A stretch of 64,000 bases of DNA, taken from the NCBI RefSeq assembly GCF_003323745.1, contig NZ_QOIL01000027.1, positions 79,598-143,597 of the forward strand, given 5' to 3'. This stretch comes from Sphaerisporangium album (GTDB taxonomy: Bacteria; Actinomycetota; Actinomycetes; Streptosporangiales; Streptosporangiaceae). A program made the translations under genes and the position numbers. Positions 37,302 through 45,442 of this stretch are shown here, in pieces. Each line of letters begins with the position of its first letter. Position 1 is the stretch's first letter. The notes below the pieces were generated by a model. It saw nothing but the letters and a program-made list of their open reading frames with translations, made no database searches and was not told the origin of the DNA.

Positions 37302-37426
37302 CTAGTCGGCGGTCAGGCTGCTACCTGCTACCGGCCTGGTCAGATGGCATATCAGGGTGCTAGCGGGGGTGCTTCCGGAAGTATGGTCACCTGCTTCCGG
37401 AAGCACCCTCCGCGCCTAGTCGGCGG
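37302..37426. other. Repeat-rich region after traB, candidate transfer locus
   Basis: Directly after the traB stop lies a perfect 15-bp inverted repeat: GGGTGCTTCCGGAAG (37367-37381) and CTTCCGGAAGCACCC (37394-37408). Each arm holds the palindrome CTTCCGGAAG. An 11-bp direct repeat CTAGTCGGCGG frames the region (37302-37312 and 37416-37426). In Streptomyces plasmids the cis-acting transfer locus (clt) recognised by TraB lies near traB, so this is a candidate clt. It could instead be a terminator. Confidence 0.45.
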
Positions 37427-39665
37427 AGCGGTTTTGATTACGTTCCGCGATGACTTGGGCGAGATCAGCGCGGTAGATGCCGCGCCTGGTGTGCTTCTTG
37501 CCGTCGATGCGGCGGCCGATGGGTCCGACCTTGACCCCGAGAGGCTTCAAGGCGCTGGTGAGCTGTTCGGAGCGCCATCCGGCGTAGACCTCCGACCGGA
37601 GTTCGGCCAACCGTTCGCACAGCTCCGCGTTCCACGCGGCATCTTCTCCGGCAGGCCAAATGCGCGCGAGATCGGAGAGCAGATCGTAGGCGGGCGGATC
37701 GGGTCGGGTCTGGGTGTCGGGTTCGGGCATGGTGCCCGCCGCAACCCGCATCTCGATCGCCCGTGCGACGACCTGTTTGGCCTGATCGGCGTTGACCTCG
37801 AAGCTTCGGCGGGCACCAGGCTTGCCCACGCCGACGACCACGCCCCAACCAGCGTCGCCCGGATCGTTGTCGTTTCCCGGCTCGAACACGGTCGCCCGAT
37901 AGCCCGCCCGGTACATGCCAGTGCCGAGGATCATGTCATTGGCGACCTGATCGCGGACCGACATGCACACGCGTGTGTTGATGTTGCGGGTAATCCCTGT
38001 GGGCAGGCTGTCCTTGTCCGGGATCTGGGTATCTAGCAGCAAGATCACGCCCAGCGCTCGCCCAAGCTTGATCACCTTTTCGCACAGCTCACCGGCTTCA
38101 GCGCCGTACTCCGAGTGCTGGAACAGCTCTTGCGCCTCGTTGAGAAAGACCACGAGCGGATGCAGCCCTGATCCCTTGCGCGAGGCCAACTCGGACGTGA
38201 CCTTGTTTTCCGGGGCCATGCCCAGCGCGTGATAGTGGGCGATCTTCGCCGCGCGCTGCTGGCACTCGGTCTGATACAGCCACTTGATCATGGCGGCTGC
38301 TTTGCCGATTGTGGCGTCGTCTTGGCCATCGCCGTACTCGGCGCAGACAGGTTCGACCACCGCGAAGTCTCCGACCCCCTTGAGCGCATACCCCCTGATC
38401 TCAGCGCGCGGGTCGAGGCTGGCTGCCAGGACCAGCAGTCGTAATAGGAACGTCTTGCCCGAACCGGGTTGCCCACCAATCAACCAGTTGCGGAAGATCA
38501 GCATGGCGTTGACGATCTCCATGCGGGGCGTGACGAACAGCGGGAAGGACGTGAAGACATCCACCCTGCCGCCCTTCAACAGCGGCCAGGACGGCGTTTG
38601 CGTCTTGCTCGCGGGTTGGTAGCCGACCCAAAGCGCCAGCCGTCCAGGATGGCCCTGGGCGGGCTCTGGCCATACCTGGTCCAGCGGTAGCCGCATCCCG
38701 GACGCCAGCTTGCCGCGCCGTGCGACGACGTCGACGGCTTCCACGCCGAAGGGCAGATCCACGATGGCCAGATGCCCGGGGCCGTCTCGGTGGATCTCAT
38801 CCGGGAAGCTGATGGCGTGCTGATCCTTGGCCACGGCGCTGTTGATCGCCGGTATACCGATGCTGAGCAGGGCACGCCTTACCAACTCAGCCGTGAGCTT
38901 GCGATAGCGCGACCCCTGGCTGACGCGATCGGTGATCGGCTTGTCCTCAGGCCGTCCGGCACGGGCTAACAGCGGTGTCAGCACGGCGAGCAATGCCCAT
39001 CGTGCCCAATCCGGCACCGTCACGTCCAAGATAAGCAGGGTCACCACCGATGCCCCCGTGAGCAGGCTGACCAGCAACAGCACCGACCAGCGCCAGCGCG
39101 CTTGCCGTTCCCGCTGTTTGTCCAGCTTGAGCCAGGTGACAGGGTCGTTGCGGTCCGCCGCGGCCTGCCTCAACGCGCGGTTGCCATCCTCTGCACTGGC
39201 CCAGCGCAGCACGCGGGCGATGCCGGAGACGAACCCGACGGGCGCATACGCGGCGGTCTTGAGCGCGTACTTGGGGAGGCGAACCGTGTGGTAACCGAGC
39301 ACATAGGCGGCATCCCTGGCCCACCAGGCGAACATGGCACGCCTACCGACCCTCGTGCGCATCCATGGCGGGACGACCGGGGCGCGCCCCGGACCGGTCG
39401 GGGACCGGTCCGGGGGCATGCCATCGTCGGGGGGATCAACCGGCGGTCCGACCGCCGGTTGATCCCTGGGAACCGATTCTCGATCGAAGTACGCACCATC
39501 CTCTGCATCCTGGGCGTCGTCGGGGCCGGAGGCAGTGCCGGCGCTCTCTCCCGAGTCCTGGTCAGGGCCGGTACCCGTCGCCGGATCCGACCAGGTGAAG
39601 CCCGTCAGCGGGGTCACGATGGAGCGGTCGGGCGTGTGGTCGGGGTCGGACGGTGGCCGTGTCAT
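37416..39665 (-). CDS. traB: TraB-like FtsK/SpoIIIE DNA translocase
   Basis: A 749-aa conjugative DNA pump. The N-terminal 110 residues are disordered and Pro/Asp-rich. Two membrane segments are near residues 195-240 (SVLLLVSLLTGASVVTLLIL and WARWALLAVLTPLLARA). The motor has Walker A GGQPGSGKT at about 395-403, Walker B-like LHPLVVFLNEAQE at about 505, and QIPDKDSLPTGI. The C-terminus (GVKVGPIGRRIDGKKHTRRG) resembles the winged-helix DNA-binding end. TraB moves double-stranded DNA between mycelia in Streptomyces plasmids. Its ATG overlaps the upstream stop in ATGA. Confidence 0.9.
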   Translation of the reverse strand: MTRPPSDPDHTPDRSIVTPLTGFTWSDPATGTGPDQDSGESAGTASGPDDAQDAEDGAYFDRESVPRDQPAVGPPVDPPDDGMPPDRSPTGPGRAPVVPPWMRTRVGRRAMFAWWARDAAYVLGYHTVRLPKYALKTAAYAPVGFVSGIARVLRWASAEDGNRALRQAAADRNDPVTWLKLDKQRERQARWRWSVLLLVSLLTGASVVTLLILDVTVPDWARWALLAVLTPLLARAGRPEDKPITDRVSQGSRYRKLTAELVRRALLSIGIPAINSAVAKDQHAISFPDEIHRDGPGHLAIVDLPFGVEAVDVVARRGKLASGMRLPLDQVWPEPAQGHPGRLALWVGYQPASKTQTPSWPLLKGGRVDVFTSFPLFVTPRMEIVNAMLIFRNWLIGGQPGSGKTFLLRLLVLAASLDPRAEIRGYALKGVGDFAVVEPVCAEYGDGQDDATIGKAAAMIKWLYQTECQQRAAKIAHYHALGMAPENKVTSELASRKGSGLHPLVVFLNEAQELFQHSEYGAEAGELCEKVIKLGRALGVILLLDTQIPDKDSLPTGITRNINTRVCMSVRDQVANDMILGTGMYRAGYRATVFEPGNDNDPGDAGWGVVVGVGKPGARRSFEVNADQAKQVVARAIEMRVAAGTMPEPDTQTRPDPPAYDLLSDLARIWPAGEDAAWNAELCERLAELRSEVYAGWRSEQLTSALKPLGVKVGPIGRRIDGKKHTRRGIYRADLAQVIAERNQNRSAD

Positions 39666-40012
39666 GCGCCACCGTCCGGGCTGCTCGGCGCGAGGGTGCC
39701 TGCCTGGTCGGCAAGCTCGTCACGCAGGTAGGACAGAGGGTCGGGTTCGCCGTCCGCGTCGGCGCTCAGGGCGGCGCGCATGGCGGCGGTCAGGTTCGCA
39801 CGGTGCAGCCGGGTCTTACTGATCTCGGCGCGGAGTCGGGTGATCTCGGCGACCAGGACGGACGTGTCGTGAAGGGCAGCGGTGACGTGGTGCCAGAGGT
39901 CGCCAAGGGTCGCGGTGGATCGGGCGAAATTGGCGATGAGTTCACGGGCTACGTCGTTACGGTTCAGCACCTCCTGAAGTTCGGGGTCAGGGTATGGAAG
40001 TCGGTAGGCCAC
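39662..40012 (-). CDS. Small helical transfer-region protein
   Basis: A 116-aa acidic, helical protein (LIANFARSTATLGDLWHHV, then VLVAEITRLRAEISKTRLHR) likely to form a coiled coil around residues 50-75. No known family. It is translationally coupled to traB by ATGA and probably helps transfer. Confidence 0.7.
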   Translation of the reverse strand: MAYRLPYPDPELQEVLNRNDVARELIANFARSTATLGDLWHHVTAALHDTSVLVAEITRLRAEISKTRLHRANLTAAMRAALSADADGEPDPLSYLRDELADQAGTLAPSSPDGGA

Positions 40013-40045
40013 TGAGGCATCACCTCTCTAGGGTCGGTGGACAGG

Positions 40046-40237
40046 TCAGCTACCGGGAGTGATCCAGTGCAGGAACGCGCGCAGGGCGCGGTCAATCTCG
40101 GGTGCCAGCGTGGTCGCGGCCGTCAGGTAGCCGAACACGGCGCAGATCAGCGCCATCCACAGGCGCAACTTGAGGTAGCGCACGGCCAGCACGACGACCA
40201 CGCCGAGCAGTACCACGAGGGGAATCGATACGGTCAT
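40046..40237 (-). CDS. Small two-helix membrane protein
   Basis: A 63-aa protein with two membrane segments (IPLVVLLGVVVVLAVRYL and LWMALICAVFGYLTAATTL). AGGAGGTGA precedes the ATG. It resembles spread-type (Spd-like) small membrane proteins near traB only in size and location; no sequence motif decides it. Confidence 0.65.
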   Translation of the reverse strand: MTVSIPLVVLLGVVVVLAVRYLKLRLWMALICAVFGYLTAATTLAPEIDRALRAFLHWITPGS

Positions 40238-40290
40238 AGGGGCATCACCTCCTTCCGGCTAGACCGTTGGACGTGGAAGCACGTGAGGTG

Positions 40291-40458
40291 TCATATGCCG
40301 TCGTGACGGGCCTTACGACGACGCCAGCGAGCGCGGGCACGGCACTTGCCGCAACGCTTGTTGCCAAGCTCCAGCGCCGCACCACAGGGGCACCCACGGC
40401 GATCGGTGCGGTGACGGGCGGCGGTGGTAACCGGGGAAATGTCATTTACTCGACTCAC
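40291..40458 (-). CDS. Small zinc-finger-like protein, 55 aa
   Basis: This short frame starts at a GTG at 40458, overlaps the upstream gene stop by 4 bases (GTGA), and ends at 40291. It contains RGCPCGAALELGNKRCGKC, a CxC...CxxC zinc-type site, and then a very basic tail (RARARWRRRKARHDGI). A longer frame over the same bases (40245-40445) codes a low-complexity protein and is less likely. Possibly a DNA-binding helper of transfer or excision. Confidence 0.6.
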   Translation of the reverse strand: MSRVNDISPVTTAARHRTDRRGCPCGAALELGNKRCGKCRARARWRRRKARHDGI

Positions 40459-40760
40459 TGGTCTTTCCCTTCCGCGCTACCGGAGTAGCGGACTCGCACG
40501 AGGAACCGACGCGCCAAAGCGTCAGAACCAGATCGCGGCGCGTTCACCAAATGGTGACGGTCACCCCGATGAATTCCGATGATCAGGGCCACGAAGACTA
40601 CGACCGTCGAAACGGCCATAAGCCCGATGCCAGCCAGTACGGCATTCCAGAACATTCGCTTACTCGCTTCCGCAGTTGGCCGAAACAAGCCGGAGGGAGG
40701 CTTTTTCGGTGGCCGTGATTTCCATACCTGAATTCCATCCGGTATTAGGTACGGTTCCAA
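40455..40760 (-). CDS. Small membrane protein of the transfer region
   Basis: An approximately 101-aa protein with one strong membrane segment (NAVLAGIGLMAVSTVVVFVALIIGI) near residues 38-62 and a basic C-terminus. The start is unsure: the TTG at 40760 lies within the iteron array and has no ribosome site, and the next in-frame ATG at 40655 would remove the N-terminal 35 residues. It appears to be the first gene of the leftward transfer operon. Confidence 0.5.
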   Translation of the reverse strand: MEPYLIPDGIQVWKSRPPKKPPSGLFRPTAEASKRMFWNAVLAGIGLMAVSTVVVFVALIIGIHRGDRHHLVNAPRSGSDALARRFLVRVRYSGSAEGKDQ

Positions 40761-40821
40761 TGCGGCCGTAATGCGGCTTCAGTGCATTACCAGTGCGGTC
40801 GCAGTGCGGTTCGCCGTGCGG
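40759..40821. repeat. Iteron array, 11-bp period
   Basis: The heptamer (A/C)(A/G)TGCGG recurs at 40759, 40770, 40781 (as AGTGCAT), 40792 and 40803 at exact 11-bp spacing, and once more at 40815. All copies lie on one face of the helix. The array sits between the leftward transfer operon and the rightward HTH/NB-ARC/TPR gene, so it is a likely operator or replication/transfer iteron. Confidence 0.7.
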
Positions 40822-41038
40822 GGCTGGTAGATCGGCGTTTCCCGCCCCTGTGACGTGGGCGAGCGGATGCGGCGGTCAGCCTCGCGGGGACCTTGCCGGG
40901 CATGTGCAAACGCACGCCATCCGCAGGCAAGCGCACGTTCTCAGCCTCGGAAGCGGTGGAAGTCTGATCTGTGAGGGGGCGCCGAGTTATGCTGGCGACA
41001 TCGACCACCGTACGAAAACGGCAATGAGGCGGTAGCCA
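40822..41038 (+). promoter_or_regulatory. Promoter region of the HTH/NB-ARC/TPR gene
   Basis: No gene seen in these about 217 bases. The rightward promoter must lie here or in the iteron array. Two copies of GCAAACGCAC/GCAAGCGCAC-type sequence occur near 40910-40935. GAGG lies 10 bases before the GTG start. Confidence 0.35.
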
Positions 41039-43333
41039 GTGGAGATGGTGAACGGCTGGACAGGGCGGGACGCGTGTGCACTGCAATCCGCGCTACGGAT
41101 GAGTAATCAGCAATTCGCCACGCATCTGGGATTAGGGCTGCGCACGGTCGCTGACTGGCACGAGAAACTTGAGATGCGGCCACGGCCGGAGACACAGCAG
41201 GTTCTTGACTCCGCTCTGGCGCAAGCTTCGGCGGCCGTGAGAGAGCGATTCGCCGCCCTTACCGGCCGGTCCACGCAGGCAGCGGCGGATACCCAAGATG
41301 GGCTTGACCCTCACTCGCCCGGGGTCAGTATTAATACCGGCGTCATAAGTACCGGCGAGGGCGCCACGATCGACGCTCGTACCGTCCATTTGCCGGCGGA
41401 TGCCGTCCGCACGCCCGCCGAGATTACGGCGGTGCGGGGATTGCGCAATTTACCCTCTCCCAGCAACCAAGTTTTTGTGGACCGGGTTGACGTCCTAGCG
41501 CATCTGGACGCGGTCCTGGGCGAGGAACCGCCCACCGCTCCGCCCGTAGTGCACGGCCTAGGCGGTACCGGCAAGAGCACGCTGGCTCTTCAGTTCGCAC
41601 ACAGCAATCGCGACCGATACAACCCAATATGGTGGATTACCGCTGATTCGTCCGTCAGCGTCGTCACGGGGCTTGCCCAGCTTGCCGCCCGACTCAACCC
41701 GTATGAGAACCTGACGGCCAAGACCAGCGCCGAGGCTGCCGCCTGGGCCATCGGCTGGCTGCAAGCCCATGACGGCTGGCTCTTGGTGTTCGATGACGCG
41801 GACTCACCGCAAAGCATCGAATCCGTGCTCGGGATACTGGCCGCCGGTCGGCACCTGATCACCAGCCGTCACGCCACGGGATGGCACCGCGTTGCACGAC
41901 CTCTGCCGCTGGCCCTGCTTCCTCCCGATGCCGCGCTGGACCTACTCACGCGAATCACCAATCCGAGCGACGACGCCGACCGGGCGGTCTTTGAACGTCT
42001 CGCTGCCGAACTCGGCTACCTGCCGCTGGCGCTGGAACAGGCAGCCGCCTACATCCAGCACGCGGCGATCACCCCAGCCGCCTACCTAGACCGCCTGCGG
42101 CGCTACCCTGCCCGCATGTTCGCCGCCTCGGCTGCATCTGACGCGAGCGGGGAGTCCGACAGACAGCGCACTATTGCCCGGATCTGGCAACTGTCACTTG
42201 AGGCCATTGCGGGCAGGCAGCCGCTAGCCGGCGAGATCCTCCGCACCTTCGCATGGCTCGCTCCCGACCCGATTCCCCGCGATCTCGCCTATCAACTGCA
42301 CGAAGACCCACTTACGGTTGATGACGCCCTTGCCCTGCTGAACGCCTACAGCATGATCACCCTGACTCCGCAGACGGTCACCGTTCACCGGCTGGTCCAA
42401 GCAGTTGCCCGCATCCCCGACGCCGCCAGGCCCCACAGCGCGCCCGTCACGGTTAGCCAGGCCCGCGACCGCGCCGCACAGCTCCTACTTGATTCCCTCC
42501 CGGAAAATCCTCTGTTCAACGTCCCTAGCTGGCCCCGCTGGCGCGAACTCTTCCCACACGCCCTGGCTTTCACCGATCACATCGGTCAGGATCAGGACAC
42601 CCCCGACACTGCGAGCATCCTGCGTGCCACTTCGGGATTCCTGCAAGGTGACGGTCATTTCGACCAGGCCATCGCATCCGCTCAGCGGGCCGTCAACGCC
42701 TACGAACGCATTCAAGGCCCCGACGCCCTAGACACCTTGACTGCCCGCAGCTTCCTCGCCAGCGCGTACCGCGCTGCGGGCGACCTCACCACGGCAACCC
42801 CCCTCCATCAGCGCAATCTTGCTGATTCTGAGCGCATCTTGGGTGAGGACCATCCGGAAACTCTGGTCGCGCGGGCCAACCTCGCCTACCTCTACGCGCT
42901 ACAGCACGACGAAGCCCGCGCACTTCAACTCCACGAGCGCAATCTCACCGACTACGAACGCATCCATGGCCCTGACCACCCCCACACCCTCAACGGCCGC
43001 GCCAACTTGGCCAGCTCGTACAGGGCGACCGGCGATCTAGGCCGCGCTATCGAACTCCATCAGCAGTCCGTCACCGACTACGCCCGCGTCTACGGCCCCG
43101 ACCACTCCGAGACCATCACCGCACGCAGCAACCTCGCCTACGCCTACCAGCTAGCTGGCGACCATGACCGCGCCATCCCCCTACATCAGCAAGTCCTCAC
43201 CGACCGCGAACGCCTCTACGGCCCGGACCACCACTACACCCAGATAGCCCGCCAGCTCCTCACCACAGCCGAACTCCAGGCAACCGAACACGAGCCACCG
43301 AACGCCCCAGACAACCGGCAAGCTGAGGAGTAA
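41039..43333 (+). CDS. HTH / NB-ARC ATPase / TPR protein
   Basis: A 764-aa STAND-type protein. The N-terminus (residues 1-60) has a helix-turn-helix-like LQSALRMSNQQFATHLGLGL and RTVADWHEKLEMR. The NB-ARC ATPase has Walker A GLGGTGKSTLAL at about 173, GWLLVFDDADSP (Walker B) at about 243, and ITSRHATGWHR (sensor). The C-terminus has at least five TPR units of about 42 residues from about 530, each with a form of ER(I/L)xGPDHxxT. It may be an element regulator or a defence/surveillance protein; the sequence does not decide. Confidence 0.85.
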   Translation: MEMVNGWTGRDACALQSALRMSNQQFATHLGLGLRTVADWHEKLEMRPRPETQQVLDSALAQASAAVRERFAALTGRSTQAAADTQDGLDPHSPGVSINTGVISTGEGATIDARTVHLPADAVRTPAEITAVRGLRNLPSPSNQVFVDRVDVLAHLDAVLGEEPPTAPPVVHGLGGTGKSTLALQFAHSNRDRYNPIWWITADSSVSVVTGLAQLAARLNPYENLTAKTSAEAAAWAIGWLQAHDGWLLVFDDADSPQSIESVLGILAAGRHLITSRHATGWHRVARPLPLALLPPDAALDLLTRITNPSDDADRAVFERLAAELGYLPLALEQAAAYIQHAAITPAAYLDRLRRYPARMFAASAASDASGESDRQRTIARIWQLSLEAIAGRQPLAGEILRTFAWLAPDPIPRDLAYQLHEDPLTVDDALALLNAYSMITLTPQTVTVHRLVQAVARIPDAARPHSAPVTVSQARDRAAQLLLDSLPENPLFNVPSWPRWRELFPHALAFTDHIGQDQDTPDTASILRATSGFLQGDGHFDQAIASAQRAVNAYERIQGPDALDTLTARSFLASAYRAAGDLTTATPLHQRNLADSERILGEDHPETLVARANLAYLYALQHDEARALQLHERNLTDYERIHGPDHPHTLNGRANLASSYRATGDLGRAIELHQQSVTDYARVYGPDHSETITARSNLAYAYQLAGDHDRAIPLHQQVLTDRERLYGPDHHYTQIARQLLTTAELQATEHEPPNAPDNRQAEE

Positions 43334-43351
43334 CAAGACCCACCAGACCCA

Positions 43352-43615
43352 TCACCACAGACGTTTCCTAACGAGTACCAAGACCGGTTCACCGTGGACA
43401 GTTACGACCGTGCGCCAAGAGCGATGGGAATTAAGCGCATGCTCGACCGTGCCCACGACGAACGCGCGGTTGGCCATCCCGACACCCTCTGCGGCTGCCT
43501 CGGGGTCTTGCGCCAGAAGGCTGGTCAGAGCCTCCATGACAACCCGCTGGACCTCCTGAAACGTCTTCACCCGCACCGGTTCTGCGTTGCCCACGCTGAC
43601 CTCATAGCTACTCAC
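43352..43615 (-). CDS. Hypothetical element protein, 87 aa
   Basis: A small protein (MSSYEVSVGNAEPVRVKTFQ, then VVMEALTSLLAQ and HRSWRTVVTVHGEPVLVLVR). It has an alpha-beta pattern without membrane segments. The GTG start at 43615 is chosen because the residues before it are not coding-like; the frame is open to 43669. Function unknown. It converges on the TPR-protein gene, 18 bases away. Confidence 0.6.
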   Translation of the reverse strand: MSSYEVSVGNAEPVRVKTFQEVQRVVMEALTSLLAQDPEAAAEGVGMANRAFVVGTVEHALNSHRSWRTVVTVHGEPVLVLVRKRLW

Positions 43616-43645
43616 CCGGCTAACGTTATCCCGACATGAGAAAAG

Positions 43646-43673
43646 GGCCGTGACCCCGGAAGGGGTCACGGCC
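43646..43673 (-). terminator. Terminator, leftward
   Basis: A perfect 12-bp stem GGCCGTGACCCC / GGGGTCACGGCC with a 4-base loop. On the minus strand it is followed by CTTTTCTC. It ends the transcript of the gene at 43756-44052. Confidence 0.85.
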
Positions 43674-43755
43674 TGAGGTCTTCCGTCGCTGGCTTTGGGA
43701 ACGCTACGCCTCCCCCACGGAGGTGTAGCTGCGGGCGCCGCAGCGCCGAGATGGT

Positions 43756-44052
43756 CTAGACAGTGCGGAGATAGTTGTCGGGGTACTCGGTCCGGTAGAC
43801 CGCCCTCTGGCGTACCGGCTCTTTGGGGTTGGTGATGTCGTACGCGATGACCTCCGCGTAGCCGCCGGCCTCACCCTCGTCGTTGACGTAGCTCAGCGCG
43901 TCCGCGTGCTCCCCGAAGACGTCACTTCGAATCACATCGGTCTTCCGCTCCGCGTGTATCTCCGCGAGGTAGACGAAGATGTCATGCGCTCGTACGGCGA
44001 TCTTGTGCCCACCGACGGTCACGCTGATGAGCTGAGGCTTGTCTCTTGGCAT
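43756..44052 (-). CDS. Hypothetical element protein, 98 aa
   Basis: A small soluble protein, MPRDKPQLISVTVGGHKIAV, with DIFVYLAEIHAERKTDVIRS and EVIAYDITNPKEPVRQRAVY. No recognised family. I chose the ATG at 44052; a GTG two codons upstream (44058) is equally possible, and neither has a clear ribosome site. It has its own terminator. Confidence 0.65.
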   Translation of the reverse strand: MPRDKPQLISVTVGGHKIAVRAHDIFVYLAEIHAERKTDVIRSDVFGEHADALSYVNDEGEAGGYAEVIAYDITNPKEPVRQRAVYRTEYPDNYLRTV

Positions 44053-44138
44053 CGTCACGGCGGATCACCGTAGAGCACGGATGCAACTACGTCGCGTGCC
44101 TGCCCGTACACGAATACAACCTACTTGTAGCGACAAAA

Positions 44139-44167
44139 AGGTCCCCCGGCCAACGACCGGGGGACCT
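44139..44167 (-). terminator. Terminator after the XRE-DUF397 pair
   Basis: An 11-bp stem AGGTCCCCCGG / CCGGGGGACCT with a 7-base loop, followed on the minus strand by TTTTTG. It ends the leftward DUF397 transcript. Confidence 0.85.
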
Positions 44168-44188
44168 CTGTGACGTCGAATGGCAAGG

Positions 44189-44416
44189 TCAGAAGTCGAA
44201 TTCACCCTTTTTGGCGCCATCCAGGAACGCATCCCACTCACTCGGAGTGAAGACGTGCACGGGGCCTGTGCCCTTGTCCTTGGTGTCGCGAAGTGCTACG
44301 CGACCGCCGGACAGGGGAGCGACCTCGACACAGTCCCCGCCGTTGGAGCTGGTCTTGGTGGCGGTGCGCCACGCGGCCGTCGCCAGCTCGCTTGCCACTT
44401 CATCCCGCAGACTCAT
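44189..44416 (-). CDS. DUF397 domain protein
   Basis: A 75-aa protein with the DUF397 pattern: AAWRTATKTSSNGGDCVEVA, VALRDTKDKGTGPVHVFTPS and EWDAFLDGAKKGEFD. DUF397 proteins occur as partners of XRE/DUF5753 regulators in actinomycetes (WhiJ-like systems). Here the start lies inside the end of the XRE gene (17-base overlap), so the pair is co-translated. Confidence 0.9.
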   Translation of the reverse strand: MSLRDEVASELATAAWRTATKTSSNGGDCVEVAPLSGGRVALRDTKDKGTGPVHVFTPSEWDAFLDGAKKGEFDF

Positions 44417-45224
44417 GCTTTCCTCTCGCCTCCCGTATCACTTGCTCGGATACGTGTAGTGGATGTGCCCACGCGCGAACCGCGTCGTATTTGAGGCTAA
44501 CGGCATGTACATCGTCCGCGCGATCGGTTACCTGTCCATTGATGGCATTGTCCAGGTAGGCGGCATCTCTCTCGCCCGCTACCTGTGCGAGGGCGAACGC
44601 ACCTGCTAGTCCGTTCGTCGCTCCGACAGCCAGCGGTACCACCTGCACCGAGATACACGGCCGTGCCATGAGGTCGAGCAGATGGCCTAGTTGATCGGCC
44701 ATCACGCGGGCGCCCCCCACGGGCCGAAGCAATACGCACTCGTCGATGACGACGGCCAGCATGGGCGGTGTCCGGCGATCAAGGATCTTCTGTCGCTGGA
44801 CACGAGCGGTCAGTAACTCCTCAACCTGCTCCTCAGAGATCCCCGGCTCGGTCTTCAGAACGGCGCGGGCGTAGTCCTGAGTCTGGAGCAGTCCAGGGAT
44901 GAGCACGGGTTGCCACGTCCTGATGGCGCGGGCCGACGCCTCAATCTTCGTCCAGGGCCGGAACCAGCGTAGTGAGGTGGTTTCACATGCCCCCCACAGC
45001 TCCAGAAGGGGGCCACTGATACCTAGAGCTGCTTCACAACGAAGTATGAAGTCCTGTTTTGGCGTGCGCTCCGCGCGTTCCACGAAACCGACCATCGCGG
45101 CAGAGAAGTTGACTTTCCGCGCAAGCTCCTCCTGTGAAAGGCCAGCGGCCTGCCGAAGTCGTCGCAGCTCAACGCCTAACCGAGCCTCGGGGCTGACCGA
45201 CTTATCGGGTTTCATGGGCGGCAT
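44400..45224 (-). CDS. XRE-family regulator with DUF5753 domain (WhiJ-like)
   Basis: A 274-aa protein. The HTH at residues 17-55 reads LRRLRQAAGLSQEELARKVN. The C-terminal DUF5753 region has WQPVLIPGLLQTQDYARAVL, VVIDECVLLRPVGG and VVPLAVGATNGL. GAGGGGAG lies 5 bases before the ATG at 45224; the frame opens further upstream but over the promoter. With DUF397 and the nearby HATPase gene it forms the regulatory trio common in actinomycetes; a partner palindrome lies just upstream. Confidence 0.9.
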   Translation of the reverse strand: MPPMKPDKSVSPEARLGVELRRLRQAAGLSQEELARKVNFSAAMVGFVERAERTPKQDFILRCEAALGISGPLLELWGACETTSLRWFRPWTKIEASARAIRTWQPVLIPGLLQTQDYARAVLKTEPGISEEQVEELLTARVQRQKILDRRTPPMLAVVIDECVLLRPVGGARVMADQLGHLLDLMARPCISVQVVPLAVGATNGLAGAFALAQVAGERDAAYLDNAINGQVTDRADDVHAVSLKYDAVRAWAHPLHVSEQVIREARGKHESAG

Positions 45225-45240
45225 CGCAGCTCCCCTCACC

Positions 45241-45255
45241 GCTACAAATTGTAGC
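45241..45255. promoter_or_regulatory. Palindromic operator candidate
   Basis: GCTACAA-A-TTGTAGC is a perfect 7-bp-arm palindrome 16 bases before the XRE gene start. TTGTAGCGA from its right arm recurs at 44125-44133, near the promoter end of the 43756-44052 gene. It may be an autoregulatory site of the XRE protein. Confidence 0.5.
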
Positions 45256-45442
45256 GAGTCACTACTAGATTTACCGCAACAGATGTGTGAGACACCTGTG
45301 TTGGTCGGTCCTATGCGCACTCTAGATGAGCGCAGGCATCCTGGGAATCTGCTTTTCGGAGACAAACGCACGGCGACAGGCAAGCCCGATGACAAATCGG
45401 ATGAACAGCCGTAAGGCCACTCGCAGACAGGATCCCCACCCA

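Noticed and set aside
40245..40445. 66-aa minus-strand frame in the transfer region
   Set aside because: Low-complexity Pro/Val/Ala product. The overlapping 55-aa frame at 40291-40458 has a zinc motif and a coupled start.
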